Below, piece by piece: positions 60,764 through 64,000 of a DNA stretch of 64,000 nt; within the stretch, counting starts at the first letter, position 1, and every line of letters starts with the position of its first letter. The stretch is taken from positions 36,218 to 100,217 of the forward strand of contig ARYC01000666.1 in assembly GCA_000711775.1 (NCBI GenBank), in the 5' to 3' direction. This DNA is from Oxytricha trifallax (Eukaryota > Ciliophora > Spirotrichea > Sporadotrichida > Oxytrichidae). Both the position numbers and the translations under genes were made by a program. Below the pieces are notes generated by a model. That model did no database searches and was not told the origin of the DNA. It worked only from the letters and a program-made list of their open reading frames with translations.

Positions 60764-63700
60764 TCAGAGCAATTCTCTCAAATGATTAATCTATGTTGCT
60801 TGGTTTCTCAATTCTAACTGATTATAACTGAAAAATATTACAAAAAGTATATAAAAAATAAAATGTTTTTTTAAGCAATAATCATTGTTTTGATATTCCT
60901 ACTTCCACTTTTACACTTACTCTTGTTACTTCTACTTCAATAAATCATGAGTCAATTTGGCTCTTGCAGGATCAGCCTCTTTCAAAATTTTCTCAACATT
61001 AAGATCACCTCTCATTATAAGATTTTTCAGGGAAGGAAACAGCAAAGACTGGGCCCAAAAATAGAACTTAATAGGTACTATACTGCATGCTACTATCAAA
61101 ATGATTATTAGCCAGAAATACCCATTTTCAAACATTATCTCGTAGAGCCTGTACATCAGGAAATTGTCTGGCAAGTAGTTGTAAGGTATTACGAAAAGAG
61201 GGCAAAATACGAAGAATGAAAGAAGGTATAGCTGTACAATAGAGCTTGTAAAGTTGTTTGTAAACGGCATAATAAAGAAATAGTGAATAAAAACTACAGC
61301 GAAATATGAACATAAACTTGCTGCGTAAAGATCTCCATCTTTTCCATTGTCAAACATGAGATTATGTGTTATTTTATAAAATTAAGCGTTCTAATTATAG
61401 TGCTGCATAATATTTTGACCCTAAAGATTTTACATTGAAATTATCGGAGCTCCAAATACAAGAATAGATTAGCCTACACTAATACAAGCTATCATGAAAA
61501 ACTTGCCTCTTGTAAAAGAGGATTATCTTTGACTCTCTTAATATAAAAATGGGTAGAATAGTTCAATCAGTTTCTTACTTTTCTCATCATTTGGATTAAT
61601 GTCTTAATCTAGCACTCCAAAAGCTATTAGAGCTATGCTGGTTGCAATAGAATTGAAAACTGTTAAATAATTGTCATCGTAGAATGATTGTCCTGAAAAG
61701 CCATTATACCAACCAAACCAGAATTAAGGAATAGTAAATACCAAGTTTTTATGAAAGAAAAATAGCATGAAGTGACTAAGTCTTATGCCATTCCATCTAC
61801 CATGAACGAACAGCAATCGTCTTAAGAATCTAAATTAGCCAATGGCATAATCTGAACTGCTTGCTGCTTGATATCCTTCTTTTCCAAATATTCCAACACC
61901 AATATGAGCTTTCTAAATCATATTAACATCATTGGCACCGTCTCCGATTGATAGAGTGACCACTAAAGGCTCGCTATCTTAAATCATCTTTACGACCAGA
62001 CCTTTTTAACTTGGGGATGCACGACATACCACCACAGCTTTGCATTTAGAGAGTATGTTTAAAAATCTCTTTGTCATCTTCTTAGAATCCATAATCAAAA
62101 CCGAAAACTAAGATGGATTGATTTATAATTTGATTATTTATGAATTTTACAATTTTTTAATCTAATTCAATGAAACCGTTTACTCTTTTATAACTTTGCA
62201 GGACCATACAAAATTTTATACAATTTTAACTTAATAAAAACTTTTACAAACGAAAATTATCAACATAATTTATTAAAATAATAGGATTGATAAATGTAAT
62301 GCAAAGTTTGACCCTCTACTAATATTGCAAAATCATCTTCATTATCCACATAATCCAACCCTGAGACTTATCCTTTAGCAGATTAAGATGATCTATATAC
62401 ATTGCTCTTATTCATCAAATACTGATTTATCTTTTTGTCAAATGAGATTGGAATAAATCTTGACTAGTTTAGCTAAAACTAATGGAAGAATTAGTTTTCC
62501 CTTAGTAATCGTTGTGCTATAAGGTTTTTGTTTGGAACAATTTCTTCCAATCTTTTTCTTAGTTTTCTTCTAAGTGCAGGTTTTTTAGCCCAAGAGTCTC
62601 CTTAAGTATGTTCAGAATATCGTGACTCGTGTTTGAATTCTTCTAGTGCATTTATGATATTTCTAATTTCACAATTCTAGTCAACAGATTAAGAGCTGTT
62701 TCTCTTTGATATAGAGAGAACTCTTTGAATTTCTTAAGGGTTAGGATTAAGGATAAATTAGGTTCCAATAATAGGAGTACAGTGTTACTTTTCAATTTGA
62801 AGCATTTTATTCTCAATATCATATAGTCTTTGCCGTGTTGCCATTTTAGTGTGAGTTTATAGCTTAAAGATAAACATTTTCTCATTGAACATCTTTGAAG
62901 AGAAGCCAATATTTTCAGCTGTTTCTAATTTATCTCCTGTTAACATCCAAACTTTTATGCCAGCTTGATGAAGATCATCAATCACTTCAGGAACACCCTC
63001 TTATAATTTGTCTTCAAGGGCTGTTGCTCCTAACAAGAATAGCTTGTTCTCAATCTCAAATTCTAACTTTTCTGTTATGTTTTCTGTAATTCCTTCTATC
63101 TTAAACTTATCATGCCCATACTTAATGTTCTCCATTTATGAATTGTCATATCTTAGAGCCCATTCTCCATAAAGTTATAAATCAATTACTCTCATTCCAA
63201 AGCACAAAGTCCTAAATCCTTTGGTGCAAAACTTGATCAAATCTTCTTATGTAGCATCAAAGAATGGTTGCTCAATTTTATCACAAAGTCTTTCCAAAAT
63301 TGCCATATCAGCTCCTTTGCTAAATAAGATGATATTCTCATTTTGCTAGTCTTAGATTATGACTGTCATTTTCTTTCTGTCACTAGTAAAATCAATTTTC
63401 TATAGTAAACTGTAAGTAATAACTTAATCAAAAACTCGAACTGATATTGTATTTGAAGTTCTATCTAAAAATTCATAACCTACTTCTTTCGCAGCATAAA
63501 GCAAAGTTATTTCATCTGGTGAAGTGCCCTAATATTATTTAAGCCCAGTTTTTTCATCTTTTGCAACTATAACATCATGACAAAGAACAACACACAGCCA
63601 AAATTAATGAATGTAGTCATTTTGTGTATTTAGAACTATTCCTTCTTTGTCCTGTTTGGATTTTCCAAGATCAACGTTTTCATTCATGAAAAATTTGTTA

Positions 63701-64000
63701 GATTCAAGAAGTTCTCTGATAATTTGTGTACTGGATAAGTGGTTTATAGGTGGACATGGCATTTTAGTCTATAACTTGTTTGATGATTATTTCTCATTAT
63801 AGTTGCTTAATCTATCTTACTCTTTGCTTTCTTCGTCATTTCTGATTGATGTTAGATCATCCTCATCTATGCTGTTTTCGATATAATCGTAATCGTCATC
63901 CTTATAATCTTCATCGTAGCAAACTGAAGCTATTGAACAAGCTTTGAATTGCATCTAATTTGCTGTTAAAGTTCCAGTTTTATCTGCGAAGACATATTTT
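60764..64000 (-). CDS. P4-type ATPase (phospholipid flippase), N-terminal part outside window
   Basis: Enters from the right edge at the phosphorylation site [20 protein letters not shown] (63960-64000). Nucleotide-binding and actuator landmarks follow: [96 protein letters not shown], then the C-terminal membrane domain ([54 protein letters not shown]). The frame ends at TGA 60764, though a splice before about 60930 is possible. P4-ATPases move phospholipids to the cytosolic leaflet. A long polar insert lies after the phosphorylation site. An insertion at about 62115-62300 interrupts the region before CKAVVVCR. Confidence 0.92.

Overview
The window looks like germline (micronuclear) DNA of a spirotrich ciliate of the Oxytricha/Stylonychia/Tetmemena type. 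TAA and TAG are read as glutamine throughout and only TGA ends frames. Introns are short (about 26-60 nt), GT...AG and AT-rich. Two mobile elements end in CAAAACCCCAAAA, the C4A4 telomere motif found at the ends of TBE transposons. Several genes are interrupted by segments flanked by short direct repeats, and in most cases dropping the segment with one repeat copy restores the frame, as expected of germline-limited DNA. Because only TGA stops translation, spurious open frames are common, so frames were chosen by coding likeness and family match.

Layout. 1-1692: right part of a TBE-like transposon with an accessory ORF and a decayed transposase, inserted in a gene whose 3' part follows to 2529. 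2655-6867: a Q/N-rich coiled-coil protein, then an alpha/beta hydrolase ending in a ubiquitin-interacting motif. 7433-10917 (-): a ciliate-type multi-pass membrane protein. 11306-14026: a large Q/N-rich coiled-coil protein. 14151-14687: a small RING-finger protein. 15523-20595 (-): a CHD-type chromatin remodeler with PHD finger, chromodomain, SNF2 helicase and a long C-terminal extension. 20729-24968 (-): a disordered protein and a coiled-coil protein. 24969-28900: AT-rich, with two short inverted-repeat elements, one splitting a coding-like frame. 29077-32117: a Q/N-rich cold-shock-domain protein. 33137-38053: four unassigned genes. 38246-40331 (-): an SLC35F-type carrier. 40516-47506: two tandem paralogous TPR genes, the first split by an apparently intact Merlin/IS1016-type transposon (40774-42469) and by two IES-like segments. 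47587-49886: kinesin-2 accessory subunit KAP3. 49927-53005 (-): a tetraspanin-like membrane protein split by a 1.2-kb TBE-like element. 53302-55362 (-): a membrane protein and a small basic protein. 55738-58665 (-): a USP deubiquitinase. 58827-59859: a tRNA-splicing endonuclease Sen54-like subunit. 60764-64000 (-): a P4-ATPase lipid flippase running out of the window.

The genes are housekeeping and ciliary genes with no shared pathway. The unifying feature is germline architecture: densely packed genes, some converging within tens of bases, with mobile elements sitting inside coding sequence at short target repeats. The most notable element is the Merlin-type transposon, with ~360-bp GC-rich hairpin-bearing terminal repeats and a full-length transposase frame, lying inside a TPR gene whose frame is recovered if the element leaves one copy of its 12-bp flanking repeat.
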